In this document: positions 45,612-54,626 of the stretch, in pieces
Numbering within the stretch: position 1 is the stretch's first letter
How the letters are laid out: each line of letters begins with the position of its first letter
Source: Burkholderia vietnamiensis LMG 10929
GTDB taxonomy: Bacteria; Pseudomonadota; Gammaproteobacteria; Burkholderiales; Burkholderiaceae
Direction of reading: 5' to 3'
Assembly: GCF_000959445.1 (NCBI RefSeq)
Contig: NZ_CP009631.1
Location: 558,001 to 622,000, forward strand
DNA: 64,000 nt
Made by a program: the position numbers and the translations under genes
The notes under the pieces: generated by a model
Told to the model about the DNA's origin: nothing
What the model saw: the letters and a program-made list of their open reading frames with translations, nothing else
Database searches by the model: none

Positions 45612-47394
45612 ATCGCACCTCGTGCAGTTCGGCGGTGGACCGCGCGGTCAGCGCGGACAGCAGCGTCGGCATGTCCTCGTCCTGCGGCACGAACGGCGAG
45701 CCGTCGCGCGGCACGCAGAACGCGCTCTTCAGCAGGAACCGGGTCGACGCGACGTACAGGTTTTCCGGCACCTTCTGGCCGGTCGACACGTAGTGGACCG
45801 GCAGCTTGTAGCGGATCACCGTGTCGAGCACGCCGCCGAGATGGGTCGCCTCGTCGAGCTTGGTCAGGATGCAGCCGGCCAGATCGGGCGTCGGCCCGTG
45901 CGGATGCTCGCCCGCGCTGCGGTAGGCCTGAACGACTTCGTTGAGCGTGTCGCCGTGGCTCGTCGCGTTCAGCAGCAACAGGCGCTGCACCGGTGCGTTC
46001 GCGCCGTGCAGCATCGCGATCTGGTCGGACAGCGCGCGATCGCGCTGGCTCATGCCGATCGTGTCGATCAGCACGATGTGCTTGTTGCGCAGCTCGGACA
46101 GCGCGAGCGCGAGGTCGCCCGCGTCCTTCACCGCATGCACCGGCACGCCGAGGATCTTGCCGAAGATGCGCAATTGCTCGTGGCCGCCGATCCGGTAGCT
46201 GTCGGTGGTCAGCAGCGCGACCTTGCTCGCGCCGAAGCGCATCACGCAGCGCGCGGCGAGCTTCGCGGTGGTGGTGGTCTTGCCGACGCCCGTCGGCCCC
46301 ATCAGCGCGAACACGCCGCCGCGCTCCATCAGCGCGTCTTCGCTTTCGAGCACCGGCAGGTTGGCGGCGAGTACCGATTGCGCCCATTCGGCCGCCTGTT
46401 CGAAGCTCCGCGCGCCGTCGCCGGACGGCAGGTTGTCGACCAGCATCCGCACCAGCTGCGCGGAAAAGCCGGCCGAGAACAGATGCTTGGTCAGCGCGCC
46501 GTGCACCGGGCTGCGGCGCTGGCGGTCATGCCACATCAGGCTGTCGAACTGCTCCTCCATCATCCCGCGCATCGCGCCGAGCTCGTTCATCACCGTGTCG
46601 TTGACGATGCTTTCGATCCGCACCTTCACCGCATCGGCCACCGCGGCGGCCGCATCGGCGGGCAGGCGCGTGCGCTCGGCCGGCTTCTCGGCGCGGGCGT
46701 CGTTCGCACGCGCAGGCGGCGCCATCCGGCGCTCGGCATCGCGCACGATGTCGCGCGCCCAGCCGGCCGGCGCCGCGGGTGCCGCGTCGTGGCGTGCACG
46801 CGTGGGCGCGGCGGGCGCGGCCGGCGCGCCCTGCAGGCGGGCGTTGAGCGCTTCGCGCTGCTGCGTGAGGCGCTTCGCATGCTCGACGAGCCATGCGGCC
46901 GGTTCGGCCGGCGCTGCGGCGGGCGCGCCGGCGGCCGGCGCCGACGCCGGCTCGGCCGACGACGCTGCCGCGGCGCTCGACTGCGCCTCGGCGTGGTGGG
47001 CGGCATCGAAGGCGGCCGCTTCGGACGTCTGGATCGTGTCGGCGCTCGCGCCGAACACCGACGAGAACACGTCGGGCAGCCCGCCGTCGCCGGCTGCGTA
47101 GGGATTGACGGCCGGATTGACGACCGGGCGCGGGAACGTCGCGCCGGGGCGCGTCACGATGCCCGGCACGGCGGCGGCCGGCACCGATTCCGGCATGCGC
47201 GGCACGGCGGCGCGCACGCGTGCGGCGGCCTGCGGCGCGACCGCGGCGAGATCCGAGTCGGCGAGTGCGACGATTTCGACGCTGCCGTCATCGAGCGTGC
47301 GGTTCGACAGCACGACGGCATCGGCGCCGAGTGCCTCGCGCACGAGACGCAGCGCGTCGCGGCTCGTCGCGCCGGTGAATTTGCGAATGTTCAA
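45604..47394 (-). CDS. flhF: SRP-type GTPase controlling flagellar placement
   Basis: 596 residues, longer than most FlhF because of an Ala/Pro-rich B domain (about 100-260). The NG domain is intact: G1 GPTGVGKTTT (about 364-373), DSYRIGGHEQL, G3 LIDTIGMSQRD, G4 TKLDE. It recruits early flagellar components to the pole. The gene starts with TTG at 47394, overlapping the flhA TGA (TTGA); GGGGG upstream acts as ribosome site. Its partner FlhG is encoded next. Confidence 0.94.
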   Translation of the reverse strand: MNIRKFTGATSRDALRLVREALGADAVVLSNRTLDDGSVEIVALADSDLAAVAPQAAARVRAAVPRMPESVPAAAVPGIVTRPGATFPRPVVNPAVNPYAAGDGGLPDVFSSVFGASADTIQTSEAAAFDAAHHAEAQSSAAAASSAEPASAPAAGAPAAAPAEPAAWLVEHAKRLTQQREALNARLQGAPAAPAAPTRARHDAAPAAPAGWARDIVRDAERRMAPPARANDARAEKPAERTRLPADAAAAVADAVKVRIESIVNDTVMNELGAMRGMMEEQFDSLMWHDRQRRSPVHGALTKHLFSAGFSAQLVRMLVDNLPSGDGARSFEQAAEWAQSVLAANLPVLESEDALMERGGVFALMGPTGVGKTTTTAKLAARCVMRFGASKVALLTTDSYRIGGHEQLRIFGKILGVPVHAVKDAGDLALALSELRNKHIVLIDTIGMSQRDRALSDQIAMLHGANAPVQRLLLLNATSHGDTLNEVVQAYRSAGEHPHGPTPDLAGCILTKLDEATHLGGVLDTVIRYKLPVHYVSTGQKVPENLYVASTRFLLKSAFCVPRDGSPFVPQDEDMPTLLSALTARSTAELHEVRFG

Positions 47395-49493
47395 GCGGAA
47401 CCCCCGATGACGTTAACGACTTTGATCGTGCGTGTGTCCGGCACTTCGGCGTACGACAGCACTTTCAGTTGCGGCAGGCTGCGGCGCAGGAAGCGCGCGA
47501 GCATCGCGCGCAGCGCGTGCTGCACCAGCAGCACCGGCGGCAGCCCGAGATTCTGTTGACGCAGCATCGCCTGTTGCGTGCCGGTCAGAAGGTTGTGCGC
47601 GAGGCCGGGCTCGAGGCCCGGGTTCGCGCCGGTCGCGAGCGCCTGCGACAGCACGCGCTCGAGATTCGAGTCGAGGCCCATCACCTGCATCTCGCCCGCG
47701 CCCGGATACCACTGCTGCGTGATCGCACGGCCGAGCGACAGGCGCACCGCGGCGGTGATCTCGTACGCGTCGCCGCGGCCCGCGTGCTCGGACACGGACT
47801 CGAGGATCGTGCGCATGTCGCGGATCGGCACGCCTTCCTCGAGCAGGTTCTGCAGCACTTTCTGCAGCGTGGTGAGCGAGATCGTCTTCGGGATCAGGTC
47901 CTCGACGAGCGACGGCGCGTCCTTGCCGGTGCGCTCGACGAGCGACTGCACTTCCTGACGGCCGAGCAGCTCGGCCGCGTGCTGCACCACCAGATGGTTC
48001 AGGTGCGTCGCGACCACCGTGCTCGCGTCGACCACGGTGTAGCCGTACACCTGCGCCTGTTCGCGCATCGCGACGTCGATCCACACGGCCGGCAGCCCGA
48101 ACGCCGGGTCCTGCGTCACCGCGCCGGGCAGCGCGGCCGTCACCTGGCCGGGGTTGATCGCGAGCCACTGGCCCGGGAACACTTCGCCCGCGCCGATCTC
48201 GACGCCCTTCAGCGCGATCCGGTATGCGTTCGGCCGCAGCTCGAGGTTGTCGCGAATGTGGATCACCGGCGGCAGGAAGCCGATCTCCTGCGCGAACTTC
48301 TTGCGGATGCTCTTGATGCGCTTGAGCAGCTCGCCGTCGCTGTTCTTGTCGACCAGCGGAATCAGCCGGTAGCCGACTTCGAGGCCGAGCGGGTCGATCA
48401 GCTGCACGTCGTCCCAGGTCGCCTCGTGGCTGTCGCTCGGCAGCGCGGCGGGCGGCGCGATCTCGGTCACGTCGCCGGCCGCCTTGCGGGCCGCCGCGCG
48501 GCGCACCTGCGTGCGCGCCAGCCAGATCGCGCCGCCGCCGAGGGCGAGGAACGCGAAGTGCGGCATGCCGGGGATCAGGCCCATCAGCACGATGATCGCG
48601 CCGGTGATGGTCAGCACGCGCGGGTTGGTGAACAGCTGGCCGGTGATCTGCGTGCCGATGTCCTCGTCGGTCGCGACGCGCGACACGATCACGCCGGCCG
48701 CCGTCGAAATCACGAGCGACGGGATCTGCGCGACGAGGCCGTCGCCGATCGTCAGCAGCGTGTAGTTGGTGCCGGCCGCCGCGAAGCTCATGTCGTGCTG
48801 GACCATCCCGACGATCAGCCCGCCGATCACGTTGATCGCCATGATGATCAGGCCGGCGATCGCGTCGCCGCGCACGAACTTCGACGCGCCGTCCATCGAC
48901 CCGTAGAACTCGGCTTCCTGCGCGACGGCCTGGCGGCGCTTGCGCGCCTGCTCTTCGTTGATGAGGCCCGCGTTGAGGTCGGCGTCGATCGCCATCTGCT
49001 TGCCGGGCATCGCGTCGAGCGTGAAGCGCGCGGACACTTCGGCGATCCGCCCCGCGCCCTTCGTGATCACCATGAAGTTGATGATCATCAGAATCACGAA
49101 CACGACGATGCCGACCGCGAAGTTGCCGCCGACCAGGAAGTGCCCGAACGCCTCGATCACCTGGCCGGCCGCGTCGGGGCCGGTGTGGCCTTCGAGCAGC
49201 ACGACGCGGGTGGATGCGACGTTCAGCGACAGGCGCAGCAGCGTCGAGAACAGCAGCACGCTCGGGAACGCGGCGAAGTCGAGCGGCTTCATCGTGTACA
49301 TGCTGACGAGCAGCACCATCACCGACAGCGCGATGTTGAAGGTGAACAGCAGATCCAGCAGCAGCGGCGGCAGCGGCAGGATCATCATCCCCAAAATCAT
49401 GCAGATGAGGACCGGGCCCGCGAGGCCGCGCAGGTTCGCGCCGGCGAACGGGTTCGGGCGCTTCGCGAACAGGCCGGTGGTCGGAGTGCTCAT
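47391..49493 (-). CDS. flhA: Flagellar type III export apparatus protein FlhA
   Basis: 700 residues. Eight membrane helices in the first ~330 residues; the FHIPEP-family segment (GNFAVGIVVFVILMIINFMV, then VITKGAGRIAEVSARFTLDA) lies around 110-160; the cytosolic C-terminal domain (about 360-700) docks export chaperones. It forms the nonameric ring of the export gate. Its ATG overlaps the flhB stop (ATGA). Confidence 0.97.
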   Translation of the reverse strand: MSTPTTGLFAKRPNPFAGANLRGLAGPVLICMILGMMILPLPPLLLDLLFTFNIALSVMVLLVSMYTMKPLDFAAFPSVLLFSTLLRLSLNVASTRVVLLEGHTGPDAAGQVIEAFGHFLVGGNFAVGIVVFVILMIINFMVITKGAGRIAEVSARFTLDAMPGKQMAIDADLNAGLINEEQARKRRQAVAQEAEFYGSMDGASKFVRGDAIAGLIIMAINVIGGLIVGMVQHDMSFAAAGTNYTLLTIGDGLVAQIPSLVISTAAGVIVSRVATDEDIGTQITGQLFTNPRVLTITGAIIVLMGLIPGMPHFAFLALGGGAIWLARTQVRRAAARKAAGDVTEIAPPAALPSDSHEATWDDVQLIDPLGLEVGYRLIPLVDKNSDGELLKRIKSIRKKFAQEIGFLPPVIHIRDNLELRPNAYRIALKGVEIGAGEVFPGQWLAINPGQVTAALPGAVTQDPAFGLPAVWIDVAMREQAQVYGYTVVDASTVVATHLNHLVVQHAAELLGRQEVQSLVERTGKDAPSLVEDLIPKTISLTTLQKVLQNLLEEGVPIRDMRTILESVSEHAGRGDAYEITAAVRLSLGRAITQQWYPGAGEMQVMGLDSNLERVLSQALATGANPGLEPGLAHNLLTGTQQAMLRQQNLGLPPVLLVQHALRAMLARFLRRSLPQLKVLSYAEVPDTRTIKVVNVIGGSA

Positions 49494-50689
49494 GCCGCGT
49501 TTCCTTGCTTGCCGAGCGCGTCCTCGGCTTCTTCACGCGCGTCGTCGGCCGATACCGACGCGCCCTTGTCCAGCTCGGCCGGCACGTCGATGTCGACGGG
49601 CGCGGCGGGGAACGCGCCGCCTTCCGAGCGGAAGCGCTTCAGCTGATAGACCCACGCGAGCACCTCGGCGACGGCCGAGTAGAGCGAGCCGGGAATCTCG
49701 CGTTCGAGTTCGACGTTGTGATACAGCGCACGCGCGAGCGGCGGCGCCTCGAGCAGCGGCACGTTGTGCTCGGCCGCGAGCTCGCGGATGCGCGCGGCGA
49801 CGAGGTTCACGCCCTTCGCGACGACCTTCGGCGCACGCATCTCGCCGTCGGTGTATTGCAGCGCGACCGCGAAGTGCGTCGGGTTGGTGACGACCACGTC
49901 GGCCTTCGGCACGGCGGCCATCATCCGGCGCCGCGCGATCGCGCGCTGCTGCTGGCGGATGCGGCCCTTCACGTGCGGATCGCCTTCGTTCTCGCGATGC
50001 TCGCGCTTCACTTCTTCCTTCGTCATGCGCAACTTCTTGTTGTACTGCCAGAGTTGGTAAGGCACGTCGAGACCGGCCAGCACCAGCATCCCGGCGACCG
50101 TCGTGCCGCAGCACACGGCGACCAGATGCAGCGCATCGGCGAGCGCCGCGCCGAGCGGCTGGGTCGCGAGGCCGAGCAGCTCGTCCTTGCTGCGCCAGAT
50201 CGCGACTCCGCCGATGCCGCCGACGACCATCGTCTTGGCCACCGACATCGCCAGCTGGATCGGCCCCTGGATCGAGAACATGCGGCCGAGGCCCGCGATC
50301 GGGTCGAGGCGGTCGAACTTCAGCTCGAACGTCTTCTGCGAGATCAGCCAGCCGCCGAGCGCCATCGGCGCGAGCAGGGCGGCGAGGCCCGTGAGGGCGA
50401 GGATCGGCAGCACCGCGGCGAGGCCTTCGGCGCTCGCCGTGCCGGCGGCCGACAGCATCCGGTGCGTGTCGAACGCGGTCGCGCGGTCGAAGGTGAACGC
50501 ACTGCGCAGCATCGTCTGCAGATGGGCGCCCGACGGCCCCGACACGAGCCACGTGCCGTAGAACCCGGCCGCGAGCAGCGCGAACGAAGCCAGCTCGCGC
50601 GAACGCGCGACCTGCCCCTCCTCGCGCGCCTTCTCGCGGCGTCTCGGAGTGGCGGCTTCGGTTCTGTCGAGATCGCTCTCGTCTGCCAC
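49490..50689 (-). CDS. flhB: Flagellar export switch protein FlhB
   Basis: 399 residues from a GTG (50689) preceded by GGAGG. Four membrane helices (about 30-215), then the cytosolic autocleavage domain with N269-P270-T271-H272 in VVTNPTHFAVAL; cleavage after Asn switches export from hook/rod to filament substrates. The start EATPRRREKAREEGQ-like segment (about 11-26) is classical FlhB. An upstream in-frame extension to 50734 is less likely. Confidence 0.96.
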   Translation of the reverse strand: MADESDLDRTEAATPRRREKAREEGQVARSRELASFALLAAGFYGTWLVSGPSGAHLQTMLRSAFTFDRATAFDTHRMLSAAGTASAEGLAAVLPILALTGLAALLAPMALGGWLISQKTFELKFDRLDPIAGLGRMFSIQGPIQLAMSVAKTMVVGGIGGVAIWRSKDELLGLATQPLGAALADALHLVAVCCGTTVAGMLVLAGLDVPYQLWQYNKKLRMTKEEVKREHRENEGDPHVKGRIRQQQRAIARRRMMAAVPKADVVVTNPTHFAVALQYTDGEMRAPKVVAKGVNLVAARIRELAAEHNVPLLEAPPLARALYHNVELEREIPGSLYSAVAEVLAWVYQLKRFRSEGGAFPAAPVDIDVPAELDKGASVSADDAREEAEDALGKQGNAA

Positions 50690-51157
50690 GGGGCCTCCAG
50701 TCGGGTACGGCGAAATGCCGTTTTCCAGTGACACCGATTATTCATGCGCGCGTCAAACGCCGATCGGTCGAGCAAAGCCGTGAAAGGGGGGTATTTCGGG
50801 GAATCGGGTGAGGGCGTGCGGCAGGCGGTGGGCGGCGGGGGTTCGGCGATGGATGGGGGGATGCTGCGGCGGCGGGACACGCGTTCGCGGGTGGGCGATG
50901 CGGGGGAAATGCGGTGGGGATGGAGGGAGCCGAGGGTTGGCGGGCCGGCTAAGGCGGCTAAGGCGGCTAAGGCGGCTGAGGCGGCTGAGGCGGCTGAGGC
51001 GGCGGTGGGCGGTGGGAGCGGACGGCGGGCGGACCGGAGTATTTAAGCCTGAGCCAGCGACCGAATCACCGCCCCAGCGTTGGTCTGCGTGTTGGCCCCG
51101 GCGCGAGCCGGAGCCCAACCCGCCCGGAACCGGCCGCCAGGCCGCCCCCGGCCCCGC
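50690..51157. other. Intergenic region upstream of flhB, low-complexity
   Basis: 468 bases. G-rich on the plus strand (50780-51020), carrying a 9-bp tandem repeat at 50947-51000. No sigma-54 or sigma-28 promoter could be defined with confidence and no gene is convincing. Confidence 0.4.
50947..51000. repeat. 9-bp tandem repeat, six units
   Basis: Three copies of GGCTAAGGC followed by three copies of GGCTGAGGC in perfect register, then a degenerate GGCGGTGGG. It is in the flhB upstream region, about 260 bases before the start, and is a candidate variable-number locus. Confidence 0.92.
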
Positions 51158-51538
51158 TCAGACAGCCGGGATCGGATCCGGACCGTAGCGGTTCGGGCCC
51201 TCGGTGCCGCGCGCGCACATCCACACGAGCAGCACGATCGCGCCGACGAGCGGGATGAGCGTGATCAGCACAAACCAGCCGGAGCGGTCCGTATCGTGCA
51301 GGCGGCGCACGGTGACCGCGAGGCTGGGCAATACCAGCGCAAGCGACGCGAGCGCGACGACGACCATCAGCAGCATCGCGATCGCGCTCGGGTCCTCGGC
51401 GGCCGCGGCGACCACCTGACAGACGATCGACACGATGCCCGTGAGCAACGCGAAATACCAGTATTCCGCGCGGCGCGCACGGCCGTCGAATTTTGCGTAT
51501 TGATTGAGTGCGGAACGCACGGCTTCACCGAAATTCAT
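51158..51538 (-). CDS. DUF805 family small membrane protein
   Basis: 126 residues. A short N-terminal amphipathic segment with FDGRARRAEYWYFAL, then three to four membrane helices, and the VRRLHDTDRSGWFVLITLIPLVG block that marks DUF805 (YhaH/YhaI-type) proteins. Function unknown. GAGAGGG before the ATG at 51538 excludes the longer frame. Confidence 0.88.
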   Translation of the reverse strand: MNFGEAVRSALNQYAKFDGRARRAEYWYFALLTGIVSIVCQVVAAAAEDPSAIAMLLMVVVALASLALVLPSLAVTVRRLHDTDRSGWFVLITLIPLVGAIVLLVWMCARGTEGPNRYGPDPIPAV

Positions 51539-51887
51539 TTTATTGCCCTCTCGTTTTATATCGTCGACCCCGGAAACAACGAAGGCATTATAAATATCAA
51601 GTTCCGCGCATTGCATCTCTTTTCGCGCATCGCTCAGTGCTTGCCGCACTTGCCGCGCCGGCGCTCCGGGAGAACCGCCAGCCGCACGCCCCGCCGCGCT
51701 TATAATCGCCGCGCCGCGCGACGAATAACCGAAAGTTAATCCACAATTCGATTACGGCAGCATGAAACGCTGCACAGCCGATAATCGGCTCGCCGATGCC
51801 GCGACGGATTTACCGCCCATTCGCAACAGGCATGCCACCAGCATCGCGCACGGGCCTGAAACGGCGCAGCAAATCGCCGTGCCGCCG
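51539..51887. other. Intergenic region between VOC and DUF805 genes
   Basis: 349 bases with several AT-rich patches (about 51540-51600 and 51720-51800) that could promote the DUF805 gene. No terminator or repeat identified. Confidence 0.35.
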
Positions 51888-52385
51888 CTAACCGGCCGCC
51901 GCCTGCTCCAGCACGCTCAGATCGAGCTTCTTCATCCGCAGCACCTGCGCCATCACGCGCTCGGCGCGCGCCGGGTCGCCGGCCATCAGCTCGGGCATCT
52001 GCACGGGCACCACCTGCCACGACACGCCGAAGCGGTCGCGCAGCCAGCCGCACTGCTGCGCGCGCTCGTCGCCGCCCTCGGCGAGCGCGGCCCAGTAGCG
52101 GTCGATCTCGCGCTGGTCGCGGCAGTTGACGACGAACGACACGGCCGGCGTCAGCGGAAAGGCGGGGCCGCCGTTCAGCGCGAGGAACGCCTGGCCGTCC
52201 AGCTCGAACGAGACGGTCATCACCGCGCCCTCGGCCTGCCCGGCCGCCTGCGCACCCGCTTTGCCGTAGCGCGCGACGTCGACGATGCGCGCGTTGTCGA
52301 ACACCGACACGTAAAAGCGGGCGGCCGCCTCGGCGTCGCGGTCGAACCACAGGAACGGCGTGATGCGCTGGATACGCTGAGTCAT
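51888..52385 (-). CDS. VOC superfamily protein, PhnB/YjdN-like
   Basis: 165 residues, two beta-alpha-beta-beta-beta modules. The start (ITPFLWFDRDAEAAARFYVSVF) and VNCRDQREIDRYWAALAEGG, then CGWLRDRFGVSWQVVP, are the pattern of the '3-demethylubiquinone-9 3-methyltransferase'-annotated VOC proteins, a label without biochemical basis. Metal-binding glyoxalase-like function possible but unproven. Start ATG 52385; the upstream 120-residue extension is not protein-like. Confidence 0.87.
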   Translation of the reverse strand: MTQRIQRITPFLWFDRDAEAAARFYVSVFDNARIVDVARYGKAGAQAAGQAEGAVMTVSFELDGQAFLALNGGPAFPLTPAVSFVVNCRDQREIDRYWAALAEGGDERAQQCGWLRDRFGVSWQVVPVQMPELMAGDPARAERVMAQVLRMKKLDLSVLEQAAAG

Positions 52386-52498
52386 GGCAGTGCCTCCTCG
52401 ATGTCGTCCCGGCATCGGCGCCGGTCTTATATCGTAGGCGCTGCGCGGCGGTGGCGCGGCGCCGCGCTCCGTAGCACGCCCGGTGCCCGCGCAATGAG

Positions 52499-52524
52499 AA
52501 AGGGGGCGATCGCTCGCCCCCTTT
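52499..52524 (-). terminator. Intrinsic terminator of the DUF2844-DUF3443 unit
   Basis: Ten-pair perfect stem AAAGGGGGCG / CGCCCCCTTT around a six-base loop, 25 bases after the DUF3443 stop on the minus strand. Confidence 0.82.
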
Positions 52525-52548
52525 CCGGTCATCGCCAGCCGCGCGCGT

Positions 52549-53811
52549 TCAGAACGCGACGTAAGGCTGCGCGCCGCCGCTGGCCGTCTTGTCCATCCCG
52601 AAGTAGATGGTCTTGCCGTAGAAGTGCGGCATGCCGAGGTCGAGCCAGCCGCTCGGACCGAACGGGCCGGCGATGTCGTTGTAGACGAACGTCGACGGCG
52701 CCGCGAACAGCGCATCCGCATTCCCCACCGGCATCGACACGCCACCGCTCGCGCCGTTCTTGCCGGTCAGCGTCGCCGAATAGGTGACCGTCGACGACGG
52801 GCAGTAGAACTGCGTGTTGGTCGAGCACGTCGTCTGCGCCGCATCGTTGAAGAAGTACGCGTTCGAGCCGGTATCGAAGAACGCGGTCACGCTGCTGCCG
52901 AGGAAGGTCGCATCGACGTCGCCGGCGCTCGTCGACGTCAGCTGCGTCGATGCGCCGAGCGCGTTGTTGCTCTGCGTGCCGATCCCGAACGTCAGCAGGC
53001 CCGTCGCGCTGCCCTGCCCGCTGTTCGACACGGTCGGCATCTGCACGATCACGCCGTTGTTGTCGGTCGCGAAGTGATGGACCGGGTTCGCGACCTGTTG
53101 CGACGTCGGCACGAGCGCGACCGTGCAGCTCGCGTTGCCGTTCGGGCACGCGTAGTAGTTGCTGTAGGTCGTCGACGTCGCGCAGCTCGTGCAGTCGAGC
53201 GGTGCCGGCCCGATGCCGAGGATGCCGTTCGCGCCGAGATCGCCGGTCGTGTTCGCCGAGGTCCGCGCGCCGTTGTTCGAGCACGAGGCCGGCACGTTGG
53301 CCGTGCCGAGGTCGCCGATGATCTGCACCGGCAGCGCAGGCGCCTGCTCGGTGCCGATCGACAGATCGACGGTGCGCAGCGAGCCCCACGTGTAGCTCGA
53401 CACGAACTTGCCGCACTCGGCCACCGGCGCGCCGCCGCTGGTGATCTGCGGCAGGCCGTTCAACACGCCCGACGTCAGCGCGCTGCTGACGAGTCGCAGC
53501 CCGTACGACGCGGTGTCGACGAGCACGTTGTTGACCACCTGGCAGGTCGACGTGCCGGGCACGCAGATCTTCACATTGACCGTCGGGATGTTGATCACCC
53601 GCGCGGCGCCCGGGCCGACCGTGATCACGGCCGTGTTCGCGGTATTGCCGTCGGACACGTTGGAGCCGCCGCCACTGCTGCCGCCGCTACCGCCGCCGCT
53701 GGTGCTGCCGCCACTGTCGCCGCCGCCGCCGCATGCGGTGACGAGCATCGCCGTCGCGGCGGCCAGGCCCAGCACGCCGAGCCAGCGCTTGAAGGTACGA
53801 GAAATGTTCAA
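52549..53811 (-). CDS. DUF3443 lipoprotein with pepsin-like aspartic protease motifs
   Basis: 420 residues. Lipobox VTAC (Cys27), a Gly/Ser linker (28-56), then a folded domain. It contains D100-T-A-S in NNVLVDTASYGL, GANGILGIGP at 195-203 and D314-T-G-S in AFFDTGSNAY. Their order and spacing mirror the two catalytic DTG motifs and the GILGLG segment of bilobal pepsin-type proteases. Multiple Cys suggest disulfides. The family is annotated as unknown; proteolysis is my inference. Encoded 16 bases after a DUF2844 gene and ending at a terminator. Confidence 0.82.
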   Translation of the reverse strand: MNISRTFKRWLGVLGLAAATAMLVTACGGGGDSGGSTSGGGSGGSSGGGSNVSDGNTANTAVITVGPGAARVINIPTVNVKICVPGTSTCQVVNNVLVDTASYGLRLVSSALTSGVLNGLPQITSGGAPVAECGKFVSSYTWGSLRTVDLSIGTEQAPALPVQIIGDLGTANVPASCSNNGARTSANTTGDLGANGILGIGPAPLDCTSCATSTTYSNYYACPNGNASCTVALVPTSQQVANPVHHFATDNNGVIVQMPTVSNSGQGSATGLLTFGIGTQSNNALGASTQLTSTSAGDVDATFLGSSVTAFFDTGSNAYFFNDAAQTTCSTNTQFYCPSSTVTYSATLTGKNGASGGVSMPVGNADALFAAPSTFVYNDIAGPFGPSGWLDLGMPHFYGKTIYFGMDKTASGGAQPYVAF

Positions 53812-53827
53812 GGTCGCTCTCCCGCCG

Positions 53828-54334
53828 TCACTGGATGTCGTTGCCGGTCAGCCCGGCCGGCAATGCCGCGGGCAGCCATGCCTGGCCCGCGAACGAGCCC
53901 ATGTGGCCGCCGGTGCGGATCACGAGGCCGCTGGTCGCGACCGACACGGGCGCGCGCCAGCCGTGCGCCGCGTGCGCCGCCTGCACGCCCGCCGTGTACT
54001 GCGGGAAATAGCTGCCGAGCAGCGATTCGAGGTCCGGCATGCTCGGCCCGCGCCATGCGAGCCCGAACACGCTGCCGGCCGCGCTGGTGTATTCGTGGAT
54101 GACGGTGCCCGACCCGAGCGTGATCTCGCGCACGGTGTATGCGGCCGCGCTCGGCTGCACGACGCCGTCGGCGGAGCGCATCGCGCGCTGCAGCGCGCGC
54201 ACGGTGGCGGCATGATCGTCCGCCGGCGGCGACATCGGTGCGCCGCCCAGTTCGGCATGTGCGTGGATCGACCACAGCACACCCGTTGCAGCCGCCGCAT
54301 GCGCGACGGCCCAGCCCAAGCGTTTCAGTTTCAC
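53828..54334 (-). CDS. DUF2844 family secreted protein
   Basis: 168 residues from a GTG at 54334 behind a GGGGGGAAT tract. Signal peptide about 1-29 (cut after AHA). The body has YTVREITLGSGTVIHEYTSAAGSVFGLAWRGPSMPDL, then GTW-like surface segments and GLVIRTGGHMGSFAGQAWLP. I place it in DUF2844 (unknown function), which occurs next to DUF3443 genes in Burkholderia. Pairing suggests a shared envelope role, for instance substrate or chaperone of the protease-like lipoprotein (inference). Confidence 0.78.
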   Translation of the reverse strand: MKLKRLGWAVAHAAAATGVLWSIHAHAELGGAPMSPPADDHAATVRALQRAMRSADGVVQPSAAAYTVREITLGSGTVIHEYTSAAGSVFGLAWRGPSMPDLESLLGSYFPQYTAGVQAAHAAHGWRAPVSVATSGLVIRTGGHMGSFAGQAWLPAALPAGLTGNDIQ

Positions 54335-54626
54335 ATTCCCCCCCAAGGGACTGGCTTCGTCGCCGCGATACCGAACCGTCCGGCACCGCCGGCCACGAAT
54401 TGGAGTCTTCACAATGACGCTTCATTGCTGCTGACGCGTAGTATGCCTGCGGAGTATGTCGGAATGTCAAATGGGTGCCGCATGATGCGTCGCAGCATGT
54501 CGCGCGAGGCAGGGCAAGGCGAAGCGATGCCGCGCGGCGATCCGGGCGATGTGAATACCGCGCATGCGCGCCGCACCGGGCCGCTCCATGCAACGGAGGG
54601 GCCGCGGGCGCGATGGGTGTGCCCGG

